Source: Bacteroidota bacterium | GTDB taxonomy: Bacteria > Spirochaetota > Spirochaetia > JABMQR01 | DNA: 22,567 nt | Direction of reading: 5' to 3' | Assembly (NCBI GenBank): GCA_013202335.1 | Contig: JABMQR010000195.1 | Coordinates: 1-22,567 of the forward strand | Shown: in pieces, positions 6,529 to 14,671 of the stretch | Layout of the letters: every line of letters begins with the position of its first letter | Position numbering within the stretch: the stretch's first letter is position 1 | The notes under the pieces: generated by a model | Databases searched by the model: none | Told to the model about the DNA's origin: nothing | What the model saw: only the letters and a program-made list of their open reading frames with translations | Program-made: the position numbers and the translations under genes

Positions 6529-7266
6529 ATGAAAAAAATACTTATATGCTTTATTATACTTCTTTTTGTAAGCCTACCTGTTTTTTCATTTCAGTTTGAA
6601 CCAATAATACAAGATTTTTCACCTTCTGGAATAAACTCAAGAAGAAATTTTTTTATTAACAACACAAGTGATAAACCAATAGCTGTTAAAGTTTCTATGA
6701 CGTATAGAGATGTAGATTTATTTGGAATCGAAACTCTAACCGATGCTTCGGACGTGTTCTTTGTTTTTCCCAGTCAGGTAATAGTTCAACCTGCCTCAAA
6801 TCAGACTGTACGGGTTCAATGGTTGGGTGATTCTGCTGTATCAATTGAGCAGCCGTTTAGAATTATTGCAGAACAGCTTCCTATTAATATGAATCAGGAA
6901 CAAAGCGGTGTGAATATACTCATAGCTTATCATGGTTCGATTTATGTTATACCTGAAGAGTTTTCTTTTGGTATTGAAATAACGTCGGTACAAAAAGTAA
7001 AAAATGAAGAAGGAAACGATGTTCTTCAGATAGAGCTTGAAAATACCGGCAATACCCATATAATCCTTGATGATCCGGTTATTCATATATCAAATACATC
7101 TTTACTATTTATAAATAGAGAATTTATATTAACAGATGATGAACTAATTGGACTGGATAATCAAAATATTTTAGCGGGAAAAAATCGTGTGTTTACGGTT
7201 CCATGTCCTGATGGTTTATCAAATGGGAATATAAATGCAACCCTTATACTGGATACTAAAAGATAA
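6529..7266 (+). CDS. PapD-like periplasmic fimbrial chaperone
   Basis: A 245-residue secreted protein: signal peptide MKKILICFIILLFVSLPVFS, then the immunoglobulin-like N-terminal domain of pilus chaperones. It carries the conserved edge strand VFPSQVIVQPASNQTVRVQW followed by FRIIAEQLP, and a second beta domain from about residue 130. Such chaperones donate the alternating hydrophobic G1 strand to unfolded pilins in the periplasm and deliver them to the usher. I chose the ATG at 6529 over an in-frame TTG at 6511 because the signal peptide starts there; neither has a strong ribosome site. It follows the displaced pilin end and overlaps the usher gene by 32 bases. The IS upstream may be polar on it unless the IS promoter reads through. 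Confidence 0.87.
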   Translation: MKKILICFIILLFVSLPVFSFQFEPIIQDFSPSGINSRRNFFINNTSDKPIAVKVSMTYRDVDLFGIETLTDASDVFFVFPSQVIVQPASNQTVRVQWLGDSAVSIEQPFRIIAEQLPINMNQEQSGVNILIAYHGSIYVIPEEFSFGIEITSVQKVKNEEGNDVLQIELENTGNTHIILDDPVIHISNTSLLFINREFILTDDELIGLDNQNILAGKNRVFTVPCPDGLSNGNINATLILDTKR

Positions 7267-10200
7267 ATGCAATTTAAATAAATATATTATCTCAATATTA
7301 ATACTACTATTATTAACAGTACCGACAGGTTTGTTCGGCCAATCTTTGGGGATTCTCACTTTTCCACTAACAATCGATTCTGAACCATCTGGAGAAATTG
7401 ATGTTTCCGTTGATGATGTTGATGGGCTTCTTATTCCATTGCAGCAATTACAGGAAAAACTCGATAACATCATTTCTGAGGAGGTGCTAAGCACACTCCA
7501 AAGCCTTCCTCCATGGGTTTCTTCTGAAGAATTACAGACTAAAGGTATTGGACTGCTAATTGATGAAACAAATCTTTCGGTTAGCATTTCTCTTAATCCA
7601 AAACAAAAAGTAATTCGTACAATTTCACTAATCAGCAATGCATTACAGATATCAGGATATATTCTTGAACCAGCCGATTATAGTTTTAATATTAATTTTT
7701 CAGCACATCAAGCATTAAATTTACAGACTCAACTTGAGAACCTTTTTCAATCGTCCCCCTTTGCACTTACCATCAACCCCAATATACAGTTTAAAAGTTG
7801 GAATCTCAGCTCAAGTATGCGCCTACAGTCAAATACTGATTCTATCTATACCTTCGACTCAATACTTCTTCAGAATAATTTTCAAAATTTAGGAATCAAG
7901 TTGGCAGCCGGTAATATCAGTACTGATCCGATTCGGTTTCAGGAAAATCCTGTTTCAATTGGATTAATAGTATCAAACCAAACGGACCAATCATCTGCAG
8001 CCTATCGAAGTGCATACAATTACAGCCTCTATCTGGAAGAAAAATCCCAGGTAAAAATATATGTAAATAACAGTCTGAAAAAAACCTATCAACTTCCGTC
8101 AGGTAGATATGTTTTTGAAGATTTTTCTTTAGCACAGGGTGTAAATGATGTTTCTCTGGAAATCGCACCGGAATCTGGTGAAGAGAGGTTGGAAAAACTC
8201 CAATTTGGCCATGATTACAGCACTCTCCCAAAATCAAAGACACAATTTTCATATGGGATAGGTTACGAAAGCTGGAAAATTAATTGGGCCAAACTACCTA
8301 TTATTTTTGGTAAACAGAGACTGGGAATAACTGACAATCTCACAGCAGGTATTGGTTTCCAAATTGCTGATTCTTATCAGTTTACTGGAATTGATACTAT
8401 TTGGTCTACAACTTTCGGCACTTTCAGCGTTAGTAGTGCAATATCAAATTCGAAAAGTATTGGTTTAGGAAGTGCTTTGTATGCAGGATATACCTATTCC
8501 CATAAGGATTATCCCCAGGTTGGAATTTCAGGAACTTATTACAGCGATTTATTTGTAACATACGGTTCTACTGAACTTATATCCACTAAACCGCTATTCT
8601 TGCTAACTGCATCTGCAGGGCATACATTTTTAGGCTTACTTGGTATATCCGGGTCAGTTTCAATGGAAACAAACCGGAACTCTTTAGAACTTAATTTTTC
8701 AGGGAATCTGAAAGCTTCAGCCAAGATCTCCAAATCATTAAGTATTACTGCATCTACTTCAGTAAATGATAAGAGTGGAATATTAAATTGGTACGGCAGC
8801 ATCCAACTTACCTATCATCCTAACAATAATGCCACAATTACAACTAATAGTAATATCGAAGATGGGGAGACTGGAATCACCTATCACCTGTCTCCAGAAA
8901 ATTGGAATGGGAACGGTAGTATTAGTGCCAGTGTTGCAGGTTTTTCTCCTGACGACCTAATACCTGATAATATCTCTGCCTCTGGATATTATAAAACTCA
9001 AATATTCGATCTATCACTCAGTCAGCAGGTTATTCTGGGAGCAACCTTTTCAGATCCAATCATATTTTCTACTGCTATTACCGCAGCAACGGCTCTATCG
9101 TATGCAGATGGACTTTTGGGAGTTAGTCGGCCAATAACTGACAGCTTTGTTATAGTCGGACCAAAATATTTAACAAATGGTTTGACGTTGGGAATACGAA
9201 CATCTGAACAAACAGTAAATTCTTCAAATAATATTTTCGGAACAGTGGTTCTACCGAATATCTCTTCAAACAACTACAATAAAATTCAAGTTGAAATCAT
9301 AGACTTCCCCAGCGGTTTTGATCCAGGGCAGAGCTCTGCAACATTTAAACCCACACGCGGCCAGGGGGCAGCATTTAAAATTGGTACGGAAGCCGTGGTT
9401 TATGCAAAAGGTCGTCTATTGCAATCAGATTCACTTCCGGCAGCATTTCTTCTGGGAACTGTCACATATTTGGATGATACCCTTTCTGAACCTCAGAATA
9501 TTTTTACTGATCAACAGGGGGTATTCTTTATATATAATTTAAAACCTGGACAATATGAAATAACAGTAGAAGTTGCGGGTTGGGATAAATATATTCTTGA
9601 TATTAAACACGGGATGTCCGGTTTGCTTGATCTCGGGGATTTTTATTTATTAAAAAACAGTGAACCGTTGATAAAAACTGAATCTCTTATAGATACTTAC
9701 TCAGGTTCAACAGTTATAATCAGTGAAGATTCTACTGTAAATCTGGAAGATGATCAGGAAATTATCTCTGTTATCCCAATGCAATCAGAATTAATGCCAG
9801 CTCAATCGATGCCGAAGGATGTAGTGGGAAGATTGCTCTATGAAGATCAATCTGGAGTAGCCTTCTGCAATGGTGGAATAGTTAAAGTGAATGATGATTC
9901 CTTCGAATCACTATTTTTTACAACAGATATCGATGGGGAATTTTATCTAAATTCATTAGCACCAGGAGAGTATGAATTGACTTTCTTCTATCTTAATGAG
10001 CTTTTATTCCCCCTTAGAATCCCGGATAATTCTGACAGAGCTCAACATGTTGAAGAGTTTATAATACCGAACGCTTTTGCGGTTCAGCCGGAAAAAGAAC
10101 CGGAGAATCCTGAATCACGCTTTGTTGAGACTTCTGAAAGTCCTGTAGGAATACTCCCTGAAACGAGAAATGTTGAAATACCAGTTCTTGCAGATACCCT

Positions 10201-10507
10201 ATCAATATTAATATCACCAGCCGTTAATGCAGGAATTATATCAGGCCAAGTCACAGATGCTGAGGGGGCACCAATCCCTTTTCTCAATGGATGCATTGTC
10301 GATTTGCAATTTTATAATACTATTGATTCACCAGTTTTCTTCTCAACAGATATAAACGGTTTTTTCTCTATTCCTGAAGTATTACCCGGGGAGTATAATC
10401 TTCAATTATTTTATTATAAAATTCAGGAATACAATTTAATGGTTCCCCTTCAAACATCAATTCCAGGAATGATAAATATCACACTGGATGACATGTTTAC
10501 TATTTAA
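7235..10507 (+). CDS. Outer-membrane usher with extended C-terminal beta-sandwich domains
   Basis: A 1090-residue usher, the pore that assembles and secretes chaperone-bound pilins. A signal peptide covers roughly residues 1-35 (hydrophobic core ISILILLLLTVP). An N-terminal chaperone-binding-like domain follows (IDVSVDDVDGLLIPLQQLQ). The plug appears at about 270-310 (VKIYVNNSLKKTYQLPSGRY, then FEDFSLAQGVNDVSLEI) inside a long Ser/Thr-rich barrel. Toward the C-terminus are three carboxypeptidase-regulatory-like repeats at about 720-805, 861-933 and 998-1090. They share the signature T-D-x-x-G-x-F/FxL...LxPGxY (TDQQGVFFIYNLKPGQYEIT, TDIDGEFYLNSLAPGEYELT, TDINGFFSIPEVLPGEYNLQ). Most ushers end in two such domains; the second and third here are joined by Pro/Glu-rich linkers. 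The start overlaps the chaperone gene, and a tip-like subunit follows after 25 bases. Confidence 0.85.
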   Translation: MQPLYWILKDKCNLNKYIISILILLLLTVPTGLFGQSLGILTFPLTIDSEPSGEIDVSVDDVDGLLIPLQQLQEKLDNIISEEVLSTLQSLPPWVSSEELQTKGIGLLIDETNLSVSISLNPKQKVIRTISLISNALQISGYILEPADYSFNINFSAHQALNLQTQLENLFQSSPFALTINPNIQFKSWNLSSSMRLQSNTDSIYTFDSILLQNNFQNLGIKLAAGNISTDPIRFQENPVSIGLIVSNQTDQSSAAYRSAYNYSLYLEEKSQVKIYVNNSLKKTYQLPSGRYVFEDFSLAQGVNDVSLEIAPESGEERLEKLQFGHDYSTLPKSKTQFSYGIGYESWKINWAKLPIIFGKQRLGITDNLTAGIGFQIADSYQFTGIDTIWSTTFGTFSVSSAISNSKSIGLGSALYAGYTYSHKDYPQVGISGTYYSDLFVTYGSTELISTKPLFLLTASAGHTFLGLLGISGSVSMETNRNSLELNFSGNLKASAKISKSLSITASTSVNDKSGILNWYGSIQLTYHPNNNATITTNSNIEDGETGITYHLSPENWNGNGSISASVAGFSPDDLIPDNISASGYYKTQIFDLSLSQQVILGATFSDPIIFSTAITAATALSYADGLLGVSRPITDSFVIVGPKYLTNGLTLGIRTSEQTVNSSNNIFGTVVLPNISSNNYNKIQVEIIDFPSGFDPGQSSATFKPTRGQGAAFKIGTEAVVYAKGRLLQSDSLPAAFLLGTVTYLDDTLSEPQNIFTDQQGVFFIYNLKPGQYEITVEVAGWDKYILDIKHGMSGLLDLGDFYLLKNSEPLIKTESLIDTYSGSTVIISEDSTVNLEDDQEIISVIPMQSELMPAQSMPKDVVGRLLYEDQSGVAFCNGGIVKVNDDSFESLFFTTDIDGEFYLNSLAPGEYELTFFYLNELLFPLRIPDNSDRAQHVEEFIIPNAFAVQPEKEPENPESRFVETSESPVGILPETRNVEIPVLADTLSILISPAVNAGIISGQVTDAEGAPIPFLNGCIVDLQFYNTIDSPVFFSTDINGFFSIPEVLPGEYNLQLFYYKIQEYNLMVPLQTSIPGMINITLDDMFTI

Positions 10508-10532
10508 TGGTAATGTAGAGTAGGTAACAATT

Positions 10533-11483
10533 ATGCAGATAAGAAGAACTTTTATTACATCACTTATAATCTCATTATTTATTCTTCTGTTTACCCTTTC
10601 TCCTGTTTTTTCTAAACCTCCGTCTTTGTCAATTGCCACCCCCGCAAGTGTCTCAATTATTTATTCGTATGATACAACAACAACCGTTACTGACTCTATG
10701 GTAGTAGGGCATAGGTATGATCCGATAGAGGCCGCTTATGGGCTTCCTACAGGAAGATCAGGAAACTACTATAACAGATATGTTGAAGATTCAAATGGGA
10801 ATACCATTTCTTATCAAATATATGACAACCTTAGTAACAGGAATGTTGTTACTAATAATATTAACAGCCCTACTGACTGGTTTTATACACAAAGTTATCC
10901 TCTTGAGACATCAGCTTCAAGCCTTGAAGTATTCTTTAGTATTGAAGTTCCCAGCGGGCCATTTATTCCAGCTGGAACATACACTGATCCAATTGCATCA
11001 TATATCTATGGTGATTCAGGATCCGGATATGTATTGTTTGATAGTGATCCATACGTAATAAACATTGTTGTTAATAGCATAGCACAAATTGCTATCGGTG
11101 CTACGGGATTTATTTTTGATGAATTAGCTACAAGCTATTCAATCGACCTTCTTGAAATCGAACTCAATGAAACAGCAACATTTGATACAATAGTTCTTTC
11201 TAATTCCGCTTATTCCATCTCAATGAGCTCAACTAATGGCGGAGTTCTAAAACACCCCCTCGATACCATCAAGAATCAACTCAGAATTCCCTACCTTGTA
11301 TCTTTTAACGGTGGTAGTAATATTTCACTGGATTCAAGTGAGACAGTAGTTATCTCAGGAGAACCCCCAACTCTGAGTACCGGCCAAAGATACCCGATAA
11401 CAATCACTATAAGTGATTTGCCGGCCGACCTTTCTGCCGGTGACTATGATGACACTATTAGCCTGACTGTTATAGCAAACTAA
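10533..11483 (+). CDS. Two-domain Csu-type subunit, candidate pilus tip adhesin
   Basis: A 316-residue secreted protein with a signal peptide (core FITSLIISLFILLFTLSPVFS). The C-terminal half (from about residue 185) resembles the spore-coat-U/Csu pilin fold and ends in DLSAGDYDDTISLTVIAN, the closing strand of these subunits. The N-terminal half (PASVSIIYSYDTTTT... to PAGTYTDPIASYIYGD) looks like a second domain of similar type. Two-domain subunits encoded last in archaic (Csu) operons are tip adhesins, whose N-domain binds surfaces, so I infer that role here. It is last in the operon, 25 bases after the usher, and converges on an MFS gene 13 bases beyond. No receptor can be inferred. Confidence 0.72.
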   Translation: MQIRRTFITSLIISLFILLFTLSPVFSKPPSLSIATPASVSIIYSYDTTTTVTDSMVVGHRYDPIEAAYGLPTGRSGNYYNRYVEDSNGNTISYQIYDNLSNRNVVTNNINSPTDWFYTQSYPLETSASSLEVFFSIEVPSGPFIPAGTYTDPIASYIYGDSGSGYVLFDSDPYVINIVVNSIAQIAIGATGFIFDELATSYSIDLLEIELNETATFDTIVLSNSAYSISMSSTNGGVLKHPLDTIKNQLRIPYLVSFNGGSNISLDSSETVVISGEPPTLSTGQRYPITITISDLPADLSAGDYDDTISLTVIAN

Positions 11484-11496
11484 GTACAAATTTACA

Positions 11497-12681
11497 TCAC
11501 CGTGTTTCTTCATGCTTTTTAAAGAAAAGTATCAAATATACTGCAGCTGCCAGCCCTACTCCGCTAATAAATACTGGAGCAGAACCTAATGAAAACGAAT
11601 CAGCAACAACACCTACAATAACAGGTCCGACAGCCATCCCGCTGTCAGTAAAAAATCTCCAAAACCCAAGAAACTGGCCTGGAGCATTATCAGGAGCCAG
11701 ATCAGTACCAATTACCATATTAATACCACTACCTAATCCATTCCCAATACTGATCGAAATTGAGACCAGTAAAAGCGCCTGGAATGATCCTGTTAATGGG
11801 ATGAAGCTCATAGATACAGCCATAATTACCAATGCCGGAACAAGAGCCCATTTCCGACCTGCTTTGTCCATAATTAGCCCTGCAGGAAGTACCAACAGTA
11901 GTTCCACCCCAGCTGAAATACTCGTAATCAATCCGAGATTTGTTACACTGATACCTATGGAGTCAGCCCATAAGGGAACTATTACTCCTCTGCTTACCCG
12001 CACAATTGTTAAACCTATTATTCCGATCATAGCAGCGGTAATATTTTGTTTATTTCTGGTATAATGATGTTTTACATTTTGTAGTGAGTCACTAACAGAT
12101 ACAGCAATTTTCTGTTTCTCTGCGGGTAGAAAAACTAAAAGAATAACTGCAGCTATTCCCGTTATACAAGCTTGTAAATAAAATAACTTAGTATAACCAA
12201 ATTTACTTATTACTAATCCACCTAAAAGCGGTCCAATAATACGGGAAAGCCGCATAATTCCACCAAAGCTTGCAAGTGTTCGTCCACGTATTTCCTGTGG
12301 TATATTTTGTCTAACATAGGTTAATCTGTTTAAATTCCATATAGCGGAAAACACTCCCATCAAGAGTCCGGCTGCTACCAACATAAATGGATTCAGACTT
12401 AATCCTCTGAGAACAGCTGCTAATATAATCCCAGACAGGCTAACAGCAATCACAAATTGTGTCTTATATTTGCTTATAATGAAGCCGCCAGGAAGACTAA
12501 AAAGCATTGAACCAATACTTTTTGCAGTGACAATTATACCAACCATAAGAATAGAAGCCCCGAGATCCCTCGCAAACAGAGGGATAAAAACGGCAGACAT
12601 TCCGACACCAAACTGTAGGAAAAAACTTGCCGCATACAGAGAAATGATTATTCTTTTAATTTTTTTACTATCTTCATCCAA
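11497..12681 (-). CDS. Major facilitator superfamily permease
   Basis: A 394-residue inner-membrane transporter with about twelve hydrophobic segments in two halves. MFS-type loop motifs are visible: GGFIISKYKTQ after helix 2 and the matching AGLIMDKAGRKWA in the second half, a pseudo-duplicated D-x-x-G-R/K signature. The start is TTG at 12681: AAGG lies six bases upstream, and the next in-frame Met would remove half of helix 1. It resembles drug or sugar efflux members, but nothing fixes the substrate. It stands on the opposite strand between the pilus operon and the second pilin-like gene and has no obvious link to them. Confidence 0.85.
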   Translation of the reverse strand: MDEDSKKIKRIIISLYAASFFLQFGVGMSAVFIPLFARDLGASILMVGIIVTAKSIGSMLFSLPGGFIISKYKTQFVIAVSLSGIILAAVLRGLSLNPFMLVAAGLLMGVFSAIWNLNRLTYVRQNIPQEIRGRTLASFGGIMRLSRIIGPLLGGLVISKFGYTKLFYLQACITGIAAVILLVFLPAEKQKIAVSVSDSLQNVKHHYTRNKQNITAAMIGIIGLTIVRVSRGVIVPLWADSIGISVTNLGLITSISAGVELLLVLPAGLIMDKAGRKWALVPALVIMAVSMSFIPLTGSFQALLLVSISISIGNGLGSGINMVIGTDLAPDNAPGQFLGFWRFFTDSGMAVGPVIVGVVADSFSLGSAPVFISGVGLAAAVYLILFFKKHEETR

Positions 12682-12774
12682 ACTAATACCTTAATTAATC
12701 ATAGTTTTTGGGTGTATGCAAGTTTCAGAGTACAATAAAAATATAAAAATATAAGAAAATATAAAACGCTTTTA

Positions 12775-12807
12775 TTTCCCAGTAAACTGCCTTGACTTTT
12801 TGGGAAA
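12775..12807. promoter_or_regulatory. Inverted repeat TTTCCCA/TGGGAAA around the -35 of the second pilin promoter
   Basis: TTTCCCA (12775-12781) and TGGGAAA (12801-12807) are exact complements 19 bases apart. They enclose the TTGACT -35 box and run into the spacer, a position suited to a repressor or to two half-sites of an activator. Confidence 0.45.
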
Positions 12808-12820
12808 TTGTTAGTACTGT
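12792..12820 (+). promoter_or_regulatory. Predicted promoter of the second pilin-like gene
   Basis: TTGACT (12792-12797), a 17-base spacer and TACTGT (12815-12820) lie 83 bases upstream of the start codon. The -35 is near consensus, the -10 weaker. Confidence 0.5.
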
Positions 12821-12903
12821 TTATTTGTATTTAAATTTTACTTAAAATCTTTTAAAAAACCATACAAATAAAGTCAGAATTATTAACTCATTGGAGTAAG
12901 AAA

Positions 12904-13410
12904 ATGAAGAAACTAAGTTTCATCATTTTTGTGATTCTGATTCTTATCATTTCACAAATAAACTTATACGCTGCAAAAAACAGTGCCTCCATTCAATTAG
13001 TTGGTATAGTATTACCGAGAGTTGGGATGGACATTACCGAGGCAACTGCTGTAAGAAACATAAATCCTGAAGGGCATACTGAAAATCTACAGGTTTTCTC
13101 TATGAATTATTCAAGTAATGTTCGAGGCGGTTATCAGATGATGATTGAGTCCCAAAAAGCTGTTACCCATCAGAGTGATTCACCCCAAGTTACTAACCAA
13201 ACTATCGATGGAACATTTTGGGATTATTCAATTTCCTTAAATGGAAACATCCTGGATTTTACTTCAGGTCAAGCTATGGTAGGTTCTTTTGACCAATTCA
13301 ACAGCAGTAGTACATCAAGTATCTTTAGAATTATTAACTCAGGGAATGAATCCACAAGACTTACTGATTATTACAGCGACACACTTGTAGTAAAAGTTAT
13401 TTCAAACTAG
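12904..13410 (+). CDS. Exported pilin-like (Csu/SCPU-type) subunit
   Basis: A 168-residue secreted protein: signal peptide (MKKLSFIIFVILILIISQINLYA), then a beta-rich domain that starts SASIQLVGIVLPRVGMDI and ends DYYSDTLVVKVISN. The start and end match the layout of the interrupted pilin at 3595 (FVLSGTVTSSQGISI ... YTDTIYFEILAP), and GGYQMMIESQ recalls its AGYSVQVWSL. I therefore read it as a second subunit of the same pilus system, transcribed on its own from the promoter at 12792 behind a strong TTGGAGTAAG ribosome site. With the operon's own pilin disrupted, it could be the alternative or only major subunit. This is inference: sequence identity with the other subunits is low. It converges on the regulator gene 30 bases downstream. 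Confidence 0.68.
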   Translation: MKKLSFIIFVILILIISQINLYAAKNSASIQLVGIVLPRVGMDITEATAVRNINPEGHTENLQVFSMNYSSNVRGGYQMMIESQKAVTHQSDSPQVTNQTIDGTFWDYSISLNGNILDFTSGQAMVGSFDQFNSSSTSSIFRIINSGNESTRLTDYYSDTLVVKVISN

Positions 13411-13440
13411 TGTCGGGCCAACCGAAAGATGACGCTTTGT

Positions 13441-14148
13441 CTATTGCCCCAGCATAATCTTAATCATCGGTTCAAAGTTCATGTGATAACTCATGAGGGA
13501 CTGAGCCTCCTCCCGCTTACCACTTTTTATCGCCTGATAAATATTACGATGGCTTTTACGTACTGCTGTGCGTTCTTCCGGGGACAGATTATCATATACC
13601 CAGAGGACTTGCTGATCGATAAGCAGCATAACAGAATTCAACAGTCGATGATTCAGGTTGTTTCCTGCACATTTAGCAATTTGCAAATGAAACCGGCTAT
13701 GCAGATCCTCAAAACTTCTATCCTCAAAAGAAGCAGATTCAAGTTCACGATCAATGCCTTCAAGGATAATAAGATTCTCCGCTGATGAGCGCAGTGCTGC
13801 ATTCCCGGCATTTTCAATTTCAATTGCCCGCCTGAGCTCAAAAAGATCCTGTTTATCTGTTTTTTCAAAAGTAAGTATCATCTCCAGCGCAACATATCCG
13901 GTACTGTGGGCGGGATCATTGATTACAATTCCCTTTCTGGGTCTGGTTGTTACTATACCAAGAAATTCAAGGACACGCAGAGCCTCACGCAGCGTAGGCC
14001 GGCTAACCTGAAGCATTTCAACCAGTTCATCTTCTCTATACAGCTTTTGACCATATTTAAGAGTGCCCTCTTTGATCATATCAATTATTGAGACTATAAT
14101 ACTGTAATACATCTTCTTGTTTGAGATAGGCTTAATCGTCATATCCAT
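13441..14148 (-). CDS. GntR-family regulator, FadR/FCD type
   Basis: A 235-residue DNA-binding regulator. The winged HTH is at about residues 38-78 (REDELVEMLQVSRPTLREAL, then RVLEFLGIVTTRPRKG), and an all-helical FCD ligand-binding domain fills residues 98-225. FCD domains usually bind a metal with one Asp and three His. Here the Asp position in the D-x-x-F-H motif is His150 (HSRFH), with His154, His200 and His222 in the other places, so the metal site is altered or four-His. GTGGAG lies eight bases upstream of the ATG. It is divergent from the aminotransferase-ior operon with 556 bp between the start codons, and a near-perfect palindrome at 14646-14671 lies in that operon's leader. I infer that it controls the operon in response to an amino acid, oxoacid or aryl acid. 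Confidence 0.87.
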   Translation of the reverse strand: MDMTIKPISNKKMYYSIIVSIIDMIKEGTLKYGQKLYREDELVEMLQVSRPTLREALRVLEFLGIVTTRPRKGIVINDPAHSTGYVALEMILTFEKTDKQDLFELRRAIEIENAGNAALRSSAENLIILEGIDRELESASFEDRSFEDLHSRFHLQIAKCAGNNLNHRLLNSVMLLIDQQVLWVYDNLSPEERTAVRKSHRNIYQAIKSGKREEAQSLMSYHMNFEPMIKIMLGQ

Positions 14149-14188
14149 GCAAAAACTCCACTTTTATCTCAGTAATCTTTGTATATTA

Positions 14189-14228
14189 AGGCAATTTCAA
14201 AAATCTTAAATTAAATCTATGATTTAAT
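14189..14228 (+). repeat. 40-bp dispersed hairpin repeat, copy 1
   Basis: It begins AGGCAATTTCAAAAATCT and ends with the palindrome ATTAAATC-TAT-GATTTAAT. It matches 22513-22552 at 38 of 40 positions, and a shortened version is at 53-90. It lies about 40 bases upstream of the regulator gene and 66 bases before copy C of the 65-bp element. Confidence 0.88.
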
Positions 14229-14253
14229 AAGAATCAACCATTGGTTGATTCTT
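14229..14253 (+). terminator. Terminator-like hairpin after the 40-bp repeat
   Basis: A perfect 11-bp stem, AAGAATCAACC and GGTTGATTCTT, with an ATT loop, followed on the plus strand by TTTCTTAGG after the stem's own Ts. No plus-strand gene lies upstream, so if it terminates anything, that is an unrecognised short transcript. Confidence 0.5.
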
Positions 14254-14293
14254 TTTCTTAGGAATTTTCCCTTGATCCATGATACATGGATTT

Positions 14294-14358
14294 GAAGTTT
14301 TTGGATATAATTAGTTAATATGTTATAAAACAATAGATTAAATGAATCCAAAAACTTC
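14294..14358 (+). repeat. 65-bp inverted-repeat element, copy C
   Basis: Bounded by a perfect 13-bp inverted repeat, GAAGTTTTTGGAT and ATCCAAAAACTTC. Internal TTGGAT (14301-14306) and TATAAA (14324-14329) are 17 bases apart, at the same offsets as in copy B. It reads toward a hairpin ladder at 14369-14452. Confidence 0.87.
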
Positions 14359-14462
14359 TGACAAATCGAAGTTTGCATAGCAAACTTTTAAGAATAAGAT
14401 ATTTTACATCTTATTCCAAGGTAGATCTTTCAAAATTAATAATTTTGAAAGACCCTCTATTT
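14336..14462 (+). ncRNA. Putative small RNA downstream of copy C
   Basis: If transcription starts just after the TATAAA of copy C, the RNA would run about 125 nt. It would contain three stems: AAGTTTGC/GCAAACTT (14369-14387), GAATAAGAT/ATCTTATTC (14392-14416), and a perfect 12-bp stem TCTTTCAAAATT/AATTTTGAAAGA (14426-14452) with an AAT loop, followed by CCTCTATTTTTAT. The last is terminator-like. The region has no coding potential. This is inference from structure only; no known RNA family is recognised. Confidence 0.4.
14426..14452 (+). terminator. Terminator-like perfect hairpin
   Basis: Twelve paired bases and a three-base loop, followed by a T-rich tail ending in TTTTT. It sits about 155 bases upstream of the operon promoter, so it does not belong to the operon's own leader. 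Confidence 0.55.
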
Positions 14463-14608
14463 TTATCATATTTTAGCATAATTATCAGACAGTTGTATAA
14501 ATTGCTCTGATTTTCTTAATTTTTTTAAATTTTCCTGTATATACAGAAAACCCTGACTACTAATAATTCAAAGAAGCTTTCAAAAAGATTCTTTTTTATA
14601 TATGTACA

Positions 14609-14637
14609 TTGACAACTGAGCAAATCAGACTCATACT
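14609..14637 (+). promoter_or_regulatory. Predicted promoter of the aminotransferase-ior operon
   Basis: A consensus TTGACA (14609-14614), a 17-base spacer and CATACT (14632-14637) lie 67 bases upstream of the aminotransferase start. The palindrome at 14646-14671 covers the likely first transcribed bases. Confidence 0.6.
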
Positions 14638-14645
14638 GAAAATAT

Positions 14646-14671
14646 AGTTCATTTAGTTAACTAATTGAACT
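14646..14671. promoter_or_regulatory. 26-bp near-perfect palindrome, candidate operator of the GntR-type regulator
   Basis: The core TTAGTTAACTAA is perfectly symmetric and the outer AGTTCA/TGAACT arms also pair. Only one symmetric base pair of the 26 bases fails. It begins eight bases after the predicted -10, where a bound repressor would block initiation. The GT...AC core resembles the palindromes of FadR-subfamily regulators, and such a gene is the divergent neighbour. Assigning it to that regulator is inference. Confidence 0.6.

Noticed and set aside
13441..14011. Plus-strand open frames opposite the GntR regulator.
   Set aside because: They lack ribosome sites and protein-like composition, and the minus-strand frame has full HTH and FCD motifs.
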